NCBI RefSeq assembly: GCF_023168145.1
Contig: NZ_BQYK01000004.1
Coordinates: forward strand, 1-43,994
DNA length: 43,994 nucleotides
Origin: Sporosarcina sp. NCCP-2222
GTDB lineage: Bacteria > Bacillota > Bacilli > Bacillales_A > Planococcaceae
Direction: 5' to 3'
Of this stretch, positions 34,276 through 40,992 are shown piece after piece (the first letter of the stretch is position 1; every line of letters begins with the position of its first letter). Under the pieces are notes generated by a model. It saw only the letters and a list, made by a program, of their open reading frames with translations. It did not search any database and was not told where the DNA came from. A program made the translations under genes and the position numbers.

Positions 34276-34511
34276 TTACCGGATGTTATGTTCTTCCATA
34301 TCATTGACCATGCGATTCACAAAGGAAATAAAGCGATCCATATTTTGCACGTCAACCGTTTTTGCATATTCTTCAAAGACATCTGTTAAACCAGTTTCAT
34401 GTAGGATTAAGCTACTTCCAACATGAAGGACCGACTCTCCTCCAACGGTTAAGCTAAGTACAGATGATTTCTTTGTCGTGTTTCCTTCACTGTCCTTTTG
34501 AGCATGATTTT
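34276..34511 (-). pseudogene. Fragment of an unidentified phage gene
   Basis: A frame of about 78 codons is open to a stop at 34276 and reads SVLSLTVGGESVLHVGSS, then FEEYAKTVDVQNMDRFISFV, but it has no start codon or ribosome site. It looks coding from its composition. It is joined to the end of the broken sigma gene, so it is probably the 3' part of another phage gene brought in by deletion. I could not name it. The stretch 34158-34275 holds nothing I can identify. Confidence 0.5.
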
Positions 34512-34519
34512 TTATGGCC

Positions 34520-34898
34520 TACGTGCAACAAATAACAGATCCGCTCACGCTGCGAAAAGGAAGAGGGGATATCAGCAAGAATGACCCTTTTCTCTTTCGA
34601 CATGTACAGTTCCTTCGGTTGATCACTTTCCAAATGCTCCGCCATATCCGGAATCAAATCGATGTTTTCATAGGAACGTCATTGATAAACCGCCCTCTCA
34701 TCTGCTCCTCTATATGTTCCTGGCTGCCGTCCGGTCTTCATCCAATCAAGTGAAAACGTCTTTGATTCAATCATGTTATTAATATGTTTCAAGTCTTCCC
34801 TCTCAATAGGATTAGTCCTGTTTATGGTATCCGCTCTTCGGATCAACTCTTGACGCCCCGTTGTACTCTTGAATCAATTTATCCGCCCAACTTAACAT
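34520..34898 (-). pseudogene. Broken phage sigma-like gene (Xpf/ArpU type)
   Basis: ATG 34898 with GGAGG seven bases upstream opens MLSWADKLIQEYNG, the start typical of Xpf-like factors that switch on phage late genes. The frame then stops, shifts, and continues as INNMIESKTFSLDWMKTGRQ and PGTYRGADERAVYQ, meets a TGA, and resumes in the same frame with IDLIPDMAEHLE and SFSQRERICYLLHVG. The helix-turn-helix end is gone. One frameshift and at least one stop mean it is dead. Confidence 0.8.
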
Positions 34899-34909
34899 GA
34901 AAGCCCCTC

Positions 34910-35099
34910 CTATCTCTGTCTAAATGCTCCGCCCTTTTTCCGTCCGTATGTCGGGCGATTTGTACCCATTAATTCAGCCCACTCCATCGATGTGAACTGT
35001 TCCTCCTGCTTGCCCATTGTCTCATGGTACTCTGCTTTCTTTCTGTCCTGCGGGCTGTGAGAGCCCTTTTTCAATCAGTTGGTCCTGAAACGTCCTCAT
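34910..35099 (-). pseudogene. Small phage gene with frameshift, next to xpf
   Basis: Begins MRTFQDQLIEKGLSQPAGQ at ATG 35099 and meets a stop after 25 codons. A second frame then reads EQFTSMEWAELMGTNRPTYG and RKKGGAFRQR up to a stop at 34910, just before the xpf-type ribosome site. This fits one original gene of about 60 codons, an often-seen small phage gene ahead of xpf. Confidence 0.6.
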
Positions 35100-35126
35100 A
35101 TCCTCACTACCTTTTTATGAAAAAAA

Positions 35127-35188
35127 GAGGACAACAAATGACACAGCGCAATGCTGTAATCAAATGCTGTCCTCTGGTTGGACAGGGG
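35127..35188 (-). repeat. Cassette hairpin element R3
   Basis: One of three related 60-65-bp elements, each placed just after a membrane-gene stop codon (R1 36421-36483, R2 35757-35823). Shared core is ACAACAAATGACACAGCG then AATGCTGTAAT. ACAGC/GCTGT forms an inner hairpin and GAGGACA/TGTCCTC an outer one here. A second hairpin CCTCTG/CAGGGG lies next to the stop codon. Confidence 0.8.
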
Positions 35189-35191
35189 GAC

Positions 35192-35682
35192 TTATAAGAT
35201 ATTGGTATCTTGTTTATATTTCTTTGCTATACTAACAAAAAGTAACAATCTGTTAGTTCTTCTATAAGATTTATCACTAACAAAACTGTTATATGAGATT
35301 ATAATTATAATCGGACTTAGTACGAATGCCGCTAATCCTAAAACTGATGCTACCGATGGATCTATTTCGGATCTAGCTGTAATAGCATTACTTAACAGTG
35401 TGAACATCACAGTTGATAAAGCAAACATAGCAGTTAGTGTAGACAAGAAGAAAGTTCTGTTAAATTCCTTTACTTTTACTTCTCTTTCTAGCATCTGAAC
35501 AATTAACTCTAATTGTTCTTCACTATACTCATTTGAAATTTTTTTTACATGACATTCGCAAATTTCGGATGATAAAACGAAATTGTCTTCAAATATAGGA
35601 TATAACCGCTTTAGAAAACTTTTTTCACCCTTTCTTCCTTGGTACTTAAATTTTTTTCTTTGCCCGCGGTTTCTTCAATCAA
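35192..35682 (-). pseudogene. Cassette gene 3: two-helix membrane protein, one-base frameshift
   Basis: TTG 35682 overlaps the stop of an xtrA fragment and opens 23 codons (start MIEETAGKEKNLSTKEERVK). After a run of six A (35620-35625 on the complement) a stop appears in frame, but the -1 frame continues uninterrupted (FLKRLYPIFEDNFVLSSEIC) to 35192. The full product would be about 163 aa with two C-terminal membrane helices (FFLSTLTAMFALSTVMFTLL and VLGLAAFVLSPIIIIISY). Either a homopolymer deletion or -1 slippage. From ATG 35494 a 100-aa part alone could be made. No known family. Confidence 0.65.
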
Positions 35683-35745
35683 AATTCTTCCCCTCCTCCC
35701 TCCGCATCCGGTTAACCTTCTGCAGATGTGTTACAATTTGATATC
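35679..35745 (-). pseudogene. xtrA 3' fragment, copy 3
   Basis: Minus strand codes YQIVTHLQKVNRMRREEG then KNF and a stop, closely matching the end of the intact xtrA (37191-37382). It supplies the ribosome site for cassette gene 3. Confidence 0.8.
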
Positions 35746-35756
35746 CCCATACTAAT

Positions 35757-35823
35757 AAACACAACAAATGACACAGCGTAATGCTGTAATCAATCGTTGT
35801 CCTCTGGTTAGCCAGAGGGTCAT
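35757..35823 (-). repeat. Cassette hairpin element R2
   Basis: Same element as R3. Here CCTCTGG (loop TTAG) CCAGAGG is a perfect hairpin just after the stop codon of cassette gene 2, followed by an ACAAC...ACAGC/GCTGT...GTTGT hairpin. Confidence 0.8.
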
Positions 35824-35824
35824 A

Positions 35825-36346
35825 TTATTTACATAACCTCAAAATTAAGGATAGTCTCCAAGCTAAATTATAAAATTCATATTTATCTTCCAGTAAAACT
35901 AATTTATTTTTCAAGTAAAAGTCATATACCTCTTTATCAATAGTGCCTTCAATATATTGCCGATAAATCTGATAAATTTCCTCAATATCATTTTTGTCAG
36001 TTTTATTTATTAATATTGAATTGTTGTTTTTATAATTATAATAGAACACATTCATTTCATCGTAAGTCCTTTTAAACTCACTTCTAACTATGCCTAGTTT
36101 TATAATTTTTATTTTATTGAGTGTCGCATCTCTTCTTGCTGAATCAAAAAGGCTTATTAATACGAAAATGGCTATTTGGTAAATTCCATAAAGCAACAAA
36201 AATTTCCCTAAGAAATCATAGCTGATTATATTTTCAGTCCATGCAAATACTTTATTTTGAGCTATTAAATTACCGATACAGAACATTATAGATATTGCAA
36301 GAAACAATTCAAATACATATAAAAAAGCCTGTGTAATGTATTTCAA
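35825..36346 (-). CDS. Cassette gene 2: two-helix membrane protein of unknown function
   Basis: Protein of about 173 aa starting at TTG 36346, eight bases after GGAGG, a ribosome site that lies in an xtrA fragment. Two N-terminal helices (FELFLAISIMFCIGNLIA and FLLLYGIYQIAIFVLISL) precede a charged cytoplasmic tail of about 100 residues with KTDKNDIEEIYQIYRQYIEG. No family recognised. The stop is followed directly by hairpin element R2. AT-rich composition contrasts with the backbone. Position between phage genes xtrA and xpf suggests an accessory role such as exclusion of other phages, but this is inference. Confidence 0.75.
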   Translation of the reverse strand: MKYITQAFLYVFELFLAISIMFCIGNLIAQNKVFAWTENIISYDFLGKFLLLYGIYQIAIFVLISLFDSARRDATLNKIKIIKLGIVRSEFKRTYDEMNVFYYNYKNNNSILINKTDKNDIEEIYQIYRQYIEGTIDKEVYDFYLKNKLVLLEDKYEFYNLAWRLSLILRLCK

Positions 36347-36408
36347 AACTTTTTCCTCCCCCCTCACCATCCGCTTATCTTTTTATGAAACGTAACAATA
36401 TGATAACC
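36343..36408 (-). pseudogene. xtrA 3' fragment, copy 2
   Basis: Aligns base by base with the end of xtrA (ATTGTTACGTTTCATAAAAA against ATTGTGACGCATCAGGGGAA) and ends TTTTGA like it. The frame is decayed, with a stop (GGATGGTGAGG region). It still carries GGAGG for cassette gene 2. Confidence 0.7.
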
Positions 36409-36420
36409 CCCGTGTTCCTG

Positions 36421-36483
36421 AGGACAACAAATGACACGGCTTAATGCTGTAATAATCTTTATCCTCCAGGTTGGCTAGAGGAC
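36421..36483 (-). repeat. Cassette hairpin element R1
   Basis: Third member of the set: core ACAACAAATGACACGGC and AATGCTGTAAT, then CCTCCAGG...CTAGAGG next to the stop codon of cassette gene 1. More diverged than R2 and R3. Confidence 0.75.
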
Positions 36484-36489
36484 TAATAT

Positions 36490-37194
36490 TCAAGAAACCG
36501 AGTCATAAAAGTCAGAAATCATCTTTTCTATTACTTCGAATTCTTCAAAAGTGTTTATGCTGCCGCCTATCGAATGGGTGTATTCTATCCATGGCTCAAT
36601 TATTTTCCGACTGTTTTGTTTAAATGCCAATACATCCTTATATGAATCAATATCAAGTTGTTGAATATCAATTTTTTGTATCTCTTCTATTAAAGATTGA
36701 ATATTTTTACTCAGTTTAAGCAATTCATTTTTATACGGTTTTATATTTTCCGCATATTCATCTTCTATTTGCGGGGGAGGAAAGTTTATTACGTGTTCCC
36801 TTCCCTCTTCATCGTATTCAAACTCAATATATTGATAAGGATCAAATACGTCCTTAGCTTTATTATATACATCAAAAATTTTGACAGTGTCGCTACGCAA
36901 ATCTTCCGCATATTCTTTTAATACTAAGAGGACTTTTTTCGAATCTGCATCTTTGTCGGCAATTCTTCTTTTATGCTCGCCGTTGCTAACCTTAATAGCC
37001 ATTAATCCAGTTATTAACGCTCCGAATAAAGCACCCCAAAACCCATCACTCAAACCAAATATTTTTCCATTTATAAATATAGTTTCAATTGAAAAACTAT
37101 TTATATTAATAAAAAGTGCCAAGCACAATATAATTAAAATCAAAGAACCTATAATAACATAGAAAAAAATGTTTAAATCATGTTCATCTTTCAA
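36490..37194 (-). CDS. Cassette gene 1: two-helix membrane protein of unknown function
   Basis: Protein of 234 aa. TTG 37194 overlaps the stop of xtrA (TTTTGA), with the ribosome site inside xtrA. Helix 1 is FYVIIGSLILIILCLALFI, helix 2 GFWGALFGALITGLMAI, followed by a cytoplasmic part of about 165 residues with coiled-coil character (ELLKLSKNIQSLIEEIQKI). No family is recognised, though the layout recalls phage exclusion or abortive-infection membrane proteins. Stop followed by hairpin element R1. Confidence 0.78.
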   Translation of the reverse strand: MKDEHDLNIFFYVIIGSLILIILCLALFININSFSIETIFINGKIFGLSDGFWGALFGALITGLMAIKVSNGEHKRRIADKDADSKKVLLVLKEYAEDLRSDTVKIFDVYNKAKDVFDPYQYIEFEYDEEGREHVINFPPPQIEDEYAENIKPYKNELLKLSKNIQSLIEEIQKIDIQQLDIDSYKDVLAFKQNSRKIIEPWIEYTHSIGGSINTFEEFEVIEKMISDFYDSVS

Positions 37195-37382
37195 AATTCC
37201 TCGCCTTCTTCCCTCCGCATCCTCTTTACCTTCCCCTGATGCGTCACAATCTTATATTCACCATGCTCTGGTAATTCTCTCACCTTTGCCTTACCCTCCG
37301 AAATTACCACAACACAGTTAGCAGGCAATACCATTGTATCAAGAATTAGTTTACCTAGTAAGTCTATTTGCACATCTGCCAT
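37191..37382 (-). CDS. xtrA: XtrA-like phage protein (XtrA/YqaO family)
   Basis: Protein of about 63 aa with the XtrA/YqaO ending KVRELPEHGEYKIVTHQGKV then KRMRREEGEEF. In PBSX xtrA lies just before xpf; function unknown, probably early or late-switch related. ATG 37382 has GGAGGG upstream, somewhat far (about 13 bases); ATG 37403 has none. Its last bases overlap cassette gene 1, and its 3' end is duplicated twice farther on. It is the only intact core phage gene left in prophage 1. Confidence 0.8.
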   Translation of the reverse strand: MADVQIDLLGKLILDTMVLPANCVVVISEGKAKVRELPEHGEYKIVTHQGKVKRMRREEGEEF

Positions 37383-37423
37383 TTTAATAAAATGTCCCTC
37401 CATGCTATAATTAATTTGGTCGG

Positions 37424-37452
37424 ATCAGGAGGGACAGTCCTGGTCTTTTTTT
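37424..37452 (+). terminator. Plus-strand hairpin with T-run upstream of xtrA
   Basis: GATCAGGA and TCCTGGTC pair with one wobble, followed by seven T. Nothing on the plus strand to its left is a gene, so it could end an antisense transcript across xtrA. Its role is unclear. Confidence 0.5.
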
Positions 37453-37520
37453 AACGAATCGAACGGTAAACTAAACAATTATAGGTTAATTTTCAAAACT
37501 ACTTGAAAGCTGGGATTTGA

Positions 37521-38024
37521 ATGGATTCTATAGAAATTAAATTAATCCAAATTCATTGGGATGGTCCATTTAAGTTATCTGATCTTCCTTCCTTAATGAA
37601 CACAGAAACTGATTACGGTGTATATCAGATCTATGGCAAACATACGACCTATGGAAATGATGTTTTGTTGTATATCGGTAAGGCAGACCGTCAAACATTT
37701 GGAATAAGAATCCCCCAGGAGAATTGGATAGACACCAATGATTCTAATAACACGAAAGTTTATATTGGAAGAATGCATGGTTCTAAAACTCCTTGTGGTA
37801 ATGAATGGTCCTTAGAAATTGATTTGGCTGAACGTTTATTGATATATGTTCACAAACCTGCATATAACGCAAGCGGTGTAAGTACAATTCGTGATGTTGG
37901 AATACAAAATCTTCACATTCTTAATTGGGGACATCACAGAGATCTATTACCTGAGCTCTCTGGTAATAGATGGACTAGTAAATTGGATTCCTTTGACTAT
38001 CAAGTGTACAGATGGAATGAATAA
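37521..38024 (+). CDS. GIY-YIG-like nuclease-fold protein
   Basis: Protein of 167 aa. The GIY-YIG core is visible as YGVYQIYG and LLYIGKAD (about residues 34-60), then FGIRIPQE with the conserved Arg (about 66) and AERLLIYVHKPAYNA with the metal-binding Glu and terminal Asn (about 110-124). It should cut DNA or RNA; homing, restriction or defence are possible. The ribosome site is weak (GCTGGGA). It is on the strand opposite to the phage core and ends 180 bp before the second tRNA fragment, a usual place for cargo. Confidence 0.72.
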   Translation: MDSIEIKLIQIHWDGPFKLSDLPSLMNTETDYGVYQIYGKHTTYGNDVLLYIGKADRQTFGIRIPQENWIDTNDSNNTKVYIGRMHGSKTPCGNEWSLEIDLAERLLIYVHKPAYNASGVSTIRDVGIQNLHILNWGHHRDLLPELSGNRWTSKLDSFDYQVYRWNE

Positions 38025-38116
38025 ATTCTTTTGTTTGTTGTTTGACATAATTAGAGTTAGAGATATCAACCTTGAGGTATTTTCCCGAAATTTTATCAAT
38101 CAGGCACACTCTGGAC

Positions 38117-38182
38117 ATGCGACAACCACAAGTCAGCCCAAAACCAATTGAACATAAAAAAAGAAACCCCATCAAACGTTAG
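38117..38182 (+). pseudogene. C-terminal remnant of the 41-aa small gene
   Basis: Reads MRQPQVSPKPIEHKKRNPIK and one more Arg before the stop, against RQPQISRKPNEHKKRNPIKR in the full copy at 28856. The N-terminal half is absent. It probably travelled in the phage attachment region. Confidence 0.6.
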
Positions 38183-38204
38183 TTTGACAAGGTTCCTTTA
38201 ATTA

Positions 38205-38246
38205 TGGAGCATACCGGGTTCGAACCGGTGACCTTCACACTGCCAG
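38205..38246 (-). other. Second 3' tRNA-Ala(GGC) fragment, att-type
   Basis: The 42 bases are identical to 29004-29045: same T-arm, acceptor strand and anticodon loop CTGGCAG, again without 5' half. On the minus strand it is preceded by unrelated sequence. With the left copy it brackets a 9.2-kb segment. Confidence 0.82.
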
Positions 38247-38352
38247 AGTCCAAACGTGTTATTTTTCATAATGGTTTATGGACAAGAACCATTGATTTAA
38301 CAATATCTTAAGTGTATTGTACCATATTGTAAAAAGTTATACGCCATTAGAA

Positions 38353-38384
38353 TGGTCGGCAAATGGTCGGCGTACTGTCGGCGA
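38353..38384. repeat. Three direct repeats TGGTCGGC near the att site
   Basis: TGGTCGGC, AAA, TGGTCGGC, GTAC, TGTCGGCG: three copies 11-12 bp apart, about 110 bp inside prophage 2 from the tRNA fragment. This is the position of integrase arm-binding sites. Confidence 0.55.
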
Positions 38385-38387
38385 AAA

Positions 38388-38416
38388 AGAGGAGGCATTT
38401 GCCCCCTCTTTTTTAT
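38388..38416 (-). terminator. Terminator of the 100-aa phage gene
   Basis: GAGGAGGC and GCCCCCTC pair with one mismatch, A-run on the left side giving T-run for the minus strand and TTTTTTAT on the right. The gap 38247-38431 otherwise holds only the att-related repeats. Confidence 0.75.
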
Positions 38417-38431
38417 ACATACTTATCTCGA

Positions 38432-38734
38432 TTAATCGACCATCTCAAAACGAGGAACCATGCCCAGTGCTTGTGACATAAAATCAATCGCTGACATATC
38501 AGGAACTTTCTTAAGAAACTCCCACGCTTCAGATGCATTATCAAAACCGAATGTAGCTAGGCCATGTGACAAATCACCATCAGCAAGCATGTAAAAATTT
38601 AAGAATACAAGCTCGTCTTTTTTTCTCATCTCATTACTAGTGACTAAGATGGTTGCATGATTTAAGTCTTCATCCTCACTTTCAAAAAGAGTTACAAATT
38701 CACCATCTAAGTGTTTAATGATTTCTGCGTACAT
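38432..38734 (-). CDS. Hypothetical phage protein, 100 aa
   Basis: Begins MYAEIIKHLDGEFVTLFESE; acidic and soluble. I do not know its function, but it sits immediately downstream of yolD both here and in the decayed prophage (30435-30736, broken), so it is a stable partner of yolD. ATG 38734 follows GGGGG by ten bases; a GTG three codons earlier touches that site. A terminator follows. Confidence 0.75.
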   Translation of the reverse strand: MYAEIIKHLDGEFVTLFESEDEDLNHATILVTSNEMRKKDELVFLNFYMLADGDLSHGLATFGFDNASEAWEFLKKVPDMSAIDFMSQALGMVPRFEMVD

Positions 38735-38802
38735 TTTGAACACACCCCCTTTGTGCCTACATTCGACAACATCAGAGGATATCCTTCTTTATTTTCAGAT
38801 TA

Positions 38803-39144
38803 TTATATACATTGAACTGAAATAATGTCTTTTACATCTATTCGGACGTCCCCAAACGGATCAGCCAGAATAATTACTTGTTTATGTATGTCGATTTCCT
38901 CTACGATGCCACGATGTGGAATTATTCGGCCGTCCCTCCATGTTTGGATCCTGGCCTGGAATTTACGTTTGAATGCCAGTTCAAGTTCTTCCTGCAGGGC
39001 TACCAAGTCCCATTCGGTTAATTCTGGCCGCTCAACCTTGTCGTCCTCCGCTTGCCAGTCACGCAACTGGGCAATGTGTTCCGGCAGCATCATGGCAGTC
39101 CATTTAATTTCACCTCGGTCTTTAATCTTCCCGTATCGCTTCAT
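38803..39144 (-). CDS. yolD: YolD-like protein
   Basis: Protein of about 113 aa of the YolD family: KWTAMMLPEHIAQLRDWQAE is the family signature, with a C-terminal SH3-like half containing GRIIPHRGIVEEIDIHKQVI. YolD genes usually neighbour the Y-family polymerase gene uvrX and are SOS-induced; no polymerase gene is here. ATG 39144 follows AAGGAGG by nine bases; the longer frame to 39315 is not supported. Two LexA-like boxes lie upstream (39175-39186 and 39228-39239). Confidence 0.88.
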   Translation of the reverse strand: MKRYGKIKDRGEIKWTAMMLPEHIAQLRDWQAEDDKVERPELTEWDLVALQEELELAFKRKFQARIQTWRDGRIIPHRGIVEEIDIHKQVIILADPFGDVRIDVKDIISVQCI

Positions 39145-39174
39145 ATATTTCATCCTCCTTACACACATTTTACG

Positions 39175-39186
39175 GAACATACATTC
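39175..39186. promoter_or_regulatory. Weak second LexA-like box
   Basis: GAACATACATTC, one mismatch from GAAC-N4-GTTC, inside the wider dyad GGAA...TTCC. It is 31 bp before the yolD start. Confidence 0.4.
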
Positions 39187-39227
39187 CTTTATCAAAGACA
39201 ATAAAAGGATTCTTAAAACCAAAATAG

Positions 39228-39239
39228 GAACAAATGTTC
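39228..39239. promoter_or_regulatory. LexA-type SOS box upstream of yolD
   Basis: GAACAAATGTTC is a perfect GAAC-N4-GTTC core of the Bacillus LexA operator, about 85 bp before the yolD start. It lies in the 256-bp region shared with the divergent Panacea gene, so both could be affected. Confidence 0.75.
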
Positions 39240-39400
39240 TTGACTTAATGCTTATTTCTCTAGTAATATGTGTATATAAGAAATAGAAAGCAAACATTGA
39301 TTTATGACACTTCATTTAAATCTATACTAATTTCTATTGAAATATTGTATAGTTAAGAGAGTAAGATATATAACAGAATTATCTGAAAGGAGAGTTTGTT

Positions 39401-39844
39401 ATGGCTAGCATGAGAGAGTTGGCCAATCATATTATTGCTGTAGCTAACAGACGTGGTTTTGCAGTTACACATCTGCAACTGCAAAAAGTAATGTTTTTTA
39501 CATTAGGTTTTCATATGAGGAATCACGGTATCGATGATTTGGCTGAAGAAACGTATGATATACCATTCGAAAAGTGGAAATATGGACCTGTGGTGGAATC
39601 GTTGTATTATACTTATAACAGATTTAGGGATCAGGACATTACAAATGAGATTGAGGGTGTATACAGCCCGGAGTATATAGAATGGGATGATAACATAGCT
39701 AAACTTTTGCAAATTGATGTTTTTGATTTAGTTAAAATTTCGCATGATTTGCCTTCTTGGGCTGATTATGAAGACGATATTCTCAGTAGAAACTATGTGG
39801 ACAGTTACACTCTACCGGAAATCGCCAATGATTTTGCCATATGA
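39401..39844 (+). CDS. Panacea-domain (DUF4065/SocA-like) protein, putative antitoxin
   Basis: Protein of 147 aa with the Panacea/DUF4065 pattern: RELANHIIAVANRRGF, then THLQLQKVMFFTLGFHM (about residues 24-40), FEKWKYGPVVESLYY (about 61-75) and the C-terminal SWADYEDDILS. Panacea domains act as the antitoxin in PanAT toxin-antitoxin pairs and SocA is a proteolytic adaptor relative. ATG 39401 follows AAAGGAGAG. The gene overlaps the next one by four bases (ATGA), as expected of a two-gene unit. It sits in the yolD-endolysin slot of prophage 2. Confidence 0.85.
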   Translation: MASMRELANHIIAVANRRGFAVTHLQLQKVMFFTLGFHMRNHGIDDLAEETYDIPFEKWKYGPVVESLYYTYNRFRDQDITNEIEGVYSPEYIEWDDNIAKLLQIDVFDLVKISHDLPSWADYEDDILSRNYVDSYTLPEIANDFAI

Positions 39845-40992
39845 AAAATACGAATACTGAAGAACGTTTCTTCATTGTTTTTGAAGATTTGATTAAAACG
39901 TTTTCTAACGATAGGAAGTTACCTAAAAACGACAGGCAAGGTATTTCCAAAGTATTTATTGCGCAATTCGAGGGCTTGAATATTCAAACTCTACAGGACT
40001 TAGAAACTGCGGCAAGTTCTATCAATAAGGATGGCCTGCAATCAAAACGACTAGATCATAAATTTGAGCAATTCATGTCTACATTAGAGAGTACAACGTT
40101 CGATCATTTTATTATTCCTTATGACAAAATTACAGAAAGTGTATTTGAACATACTCAACCGGAAGATTTGGATGAATTTACTGAAGACCTTTATATACGT
40201 GGTGCTGAGTATTTTGCAAAAAAAGTAGGTACAACTAAAGAGAAAACTGCTCAAGAAAGTCCCGAGCTTACCGATGAAGCCAAACACGATTTAGAGAAGA
40301 TGTATTTTAAAATATTGCGCCATATCAATTTGGCATTGATCCAGAAGTATACATTAATGCGTATTCAGATGAAAGAGATTGACGTATTAAGAAGAGAACA
40401 ACGTCAGTTAATAGAGCGTTACGAAAAATTAAAATCAGAGGCTGATACACAATCCCGTAGTATGTTAACGCAATTCATCACTATCTTAGGTATTTTTGCC
40501 GCCATTCTAATGGGAGCATTTGGAGCTATACAAGGATTTGCAAATATCTTTGATAATGCATATGCTCTACCACTTTCTACAATACTAATAATAAGTTCTA
40601 TTGGCGCTTCTTCAGTGTTATTAATTTTGTTCTTCTTATTGAATGGAGTTTCTAAATTAACTGAACGTAGTCTAAGTAGCAGTTCTAAAAAAGATGGAAA
40701 CTTGCTTGAAAAACATCCTTCTCTGGTAATTTCCCACGCGATTTTAATTTTTATTGCCTTAATAGGCTTTTCTATGAAGCTTAGTAATCTGCATATTACA
40801 TTTTCTTGGTCTGGACTCTGGTGGCTGTTGCCTGCATTATGGGCTGTTTATATGTTTTTTGCTTTTTCTACCCAAAAACTTTTGCCGTCATTTTCAGCCT
40901 TCCTTAAGGAGGATGAACAAGAAAACATTGTATCCATTTCAGCTGAAATACACGAATTAATTCATAAGAAAAAAGAGGACAAGTCACAATAA
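39841..40992 (+). CDS. Multi-TM membrane protein with coiled coil, putative toxin partner of the Panacea protein
   Basis: Protein of 383 aa. Residues 1-170 are soluble and charged; 170-205 likely a coiled coil (EIDVLRREQRQLIERYEKL). Then come four membrane helices (about 208-232, 243-268, 296-313, 323-343) and a charged tail. No family recognised. ATG 39841 overlaps the Panacea gene stop, so translation is coupled. In PanAT units the second gene is the toxin, including membrane-acting ones; this is my inference here. Alternative: an abortive-infection or exclusion protein sensed through Panacea. Confidence 0.8.
   Translation: MKNTNTEERFFIVFEDLIKTFSNDRKLPKNDRQGISKVFIAQFEGLNIQTLQDLETAASSINKDGLQSKRLDHKFEQFMSTLESTTFDHFIIPYDKITESVFEHTQPEDLDEFTEDLYIRGAEYFAKKVGTTKEKTAQESPELTDEAKHDLEKMYFKILRHINLALIQKYTLMRIQMKEIDVLRREQRQLIERYEKLKSEADTQSRSMLTQFITILGIFAAILMGAFGAIQGFANIFDNAYALPLSTILIISSIGASSVLLILFFLLNGVSKLTERSLSSSSKKDGNLLEKHPSLVISHAILIFIALIGFSMKLSNLHITFSWSGLWWLLPALWAVYMFFAFSTQKLLPSFSAFLKEDEQENIVSISAEIHELIHKKKEDKSQ

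Larger units (their letters stand above)
38110..38246. repeat. Right copy of att-type direct repeat
   Basis: Diverged copy of 28910-29045 (see there). It holds the C-terminal 21 codons of the 41-aa gene (38117-38182), the tRNA terminator and the tRNA fragment, and stops at the same base. This marks the junction of prophage 1 and prophage 2. Confidence 0.85.

Noticed and set aside
35127..36483. Integron gene cassettes with attC sites
   Set aside because: Genes followed by hairpins look similar, but the RYYYAAC/GTTRRRY core is not kept in the three elements, no integron integrase is seen, and each unit also carries an xtrA 3' end.
36881..37162. 93-aa plus-strand frame opposite cassette gene 1
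   Set aside because: It is the mirror of two membrane helices in the real gene and has no ribosome site.
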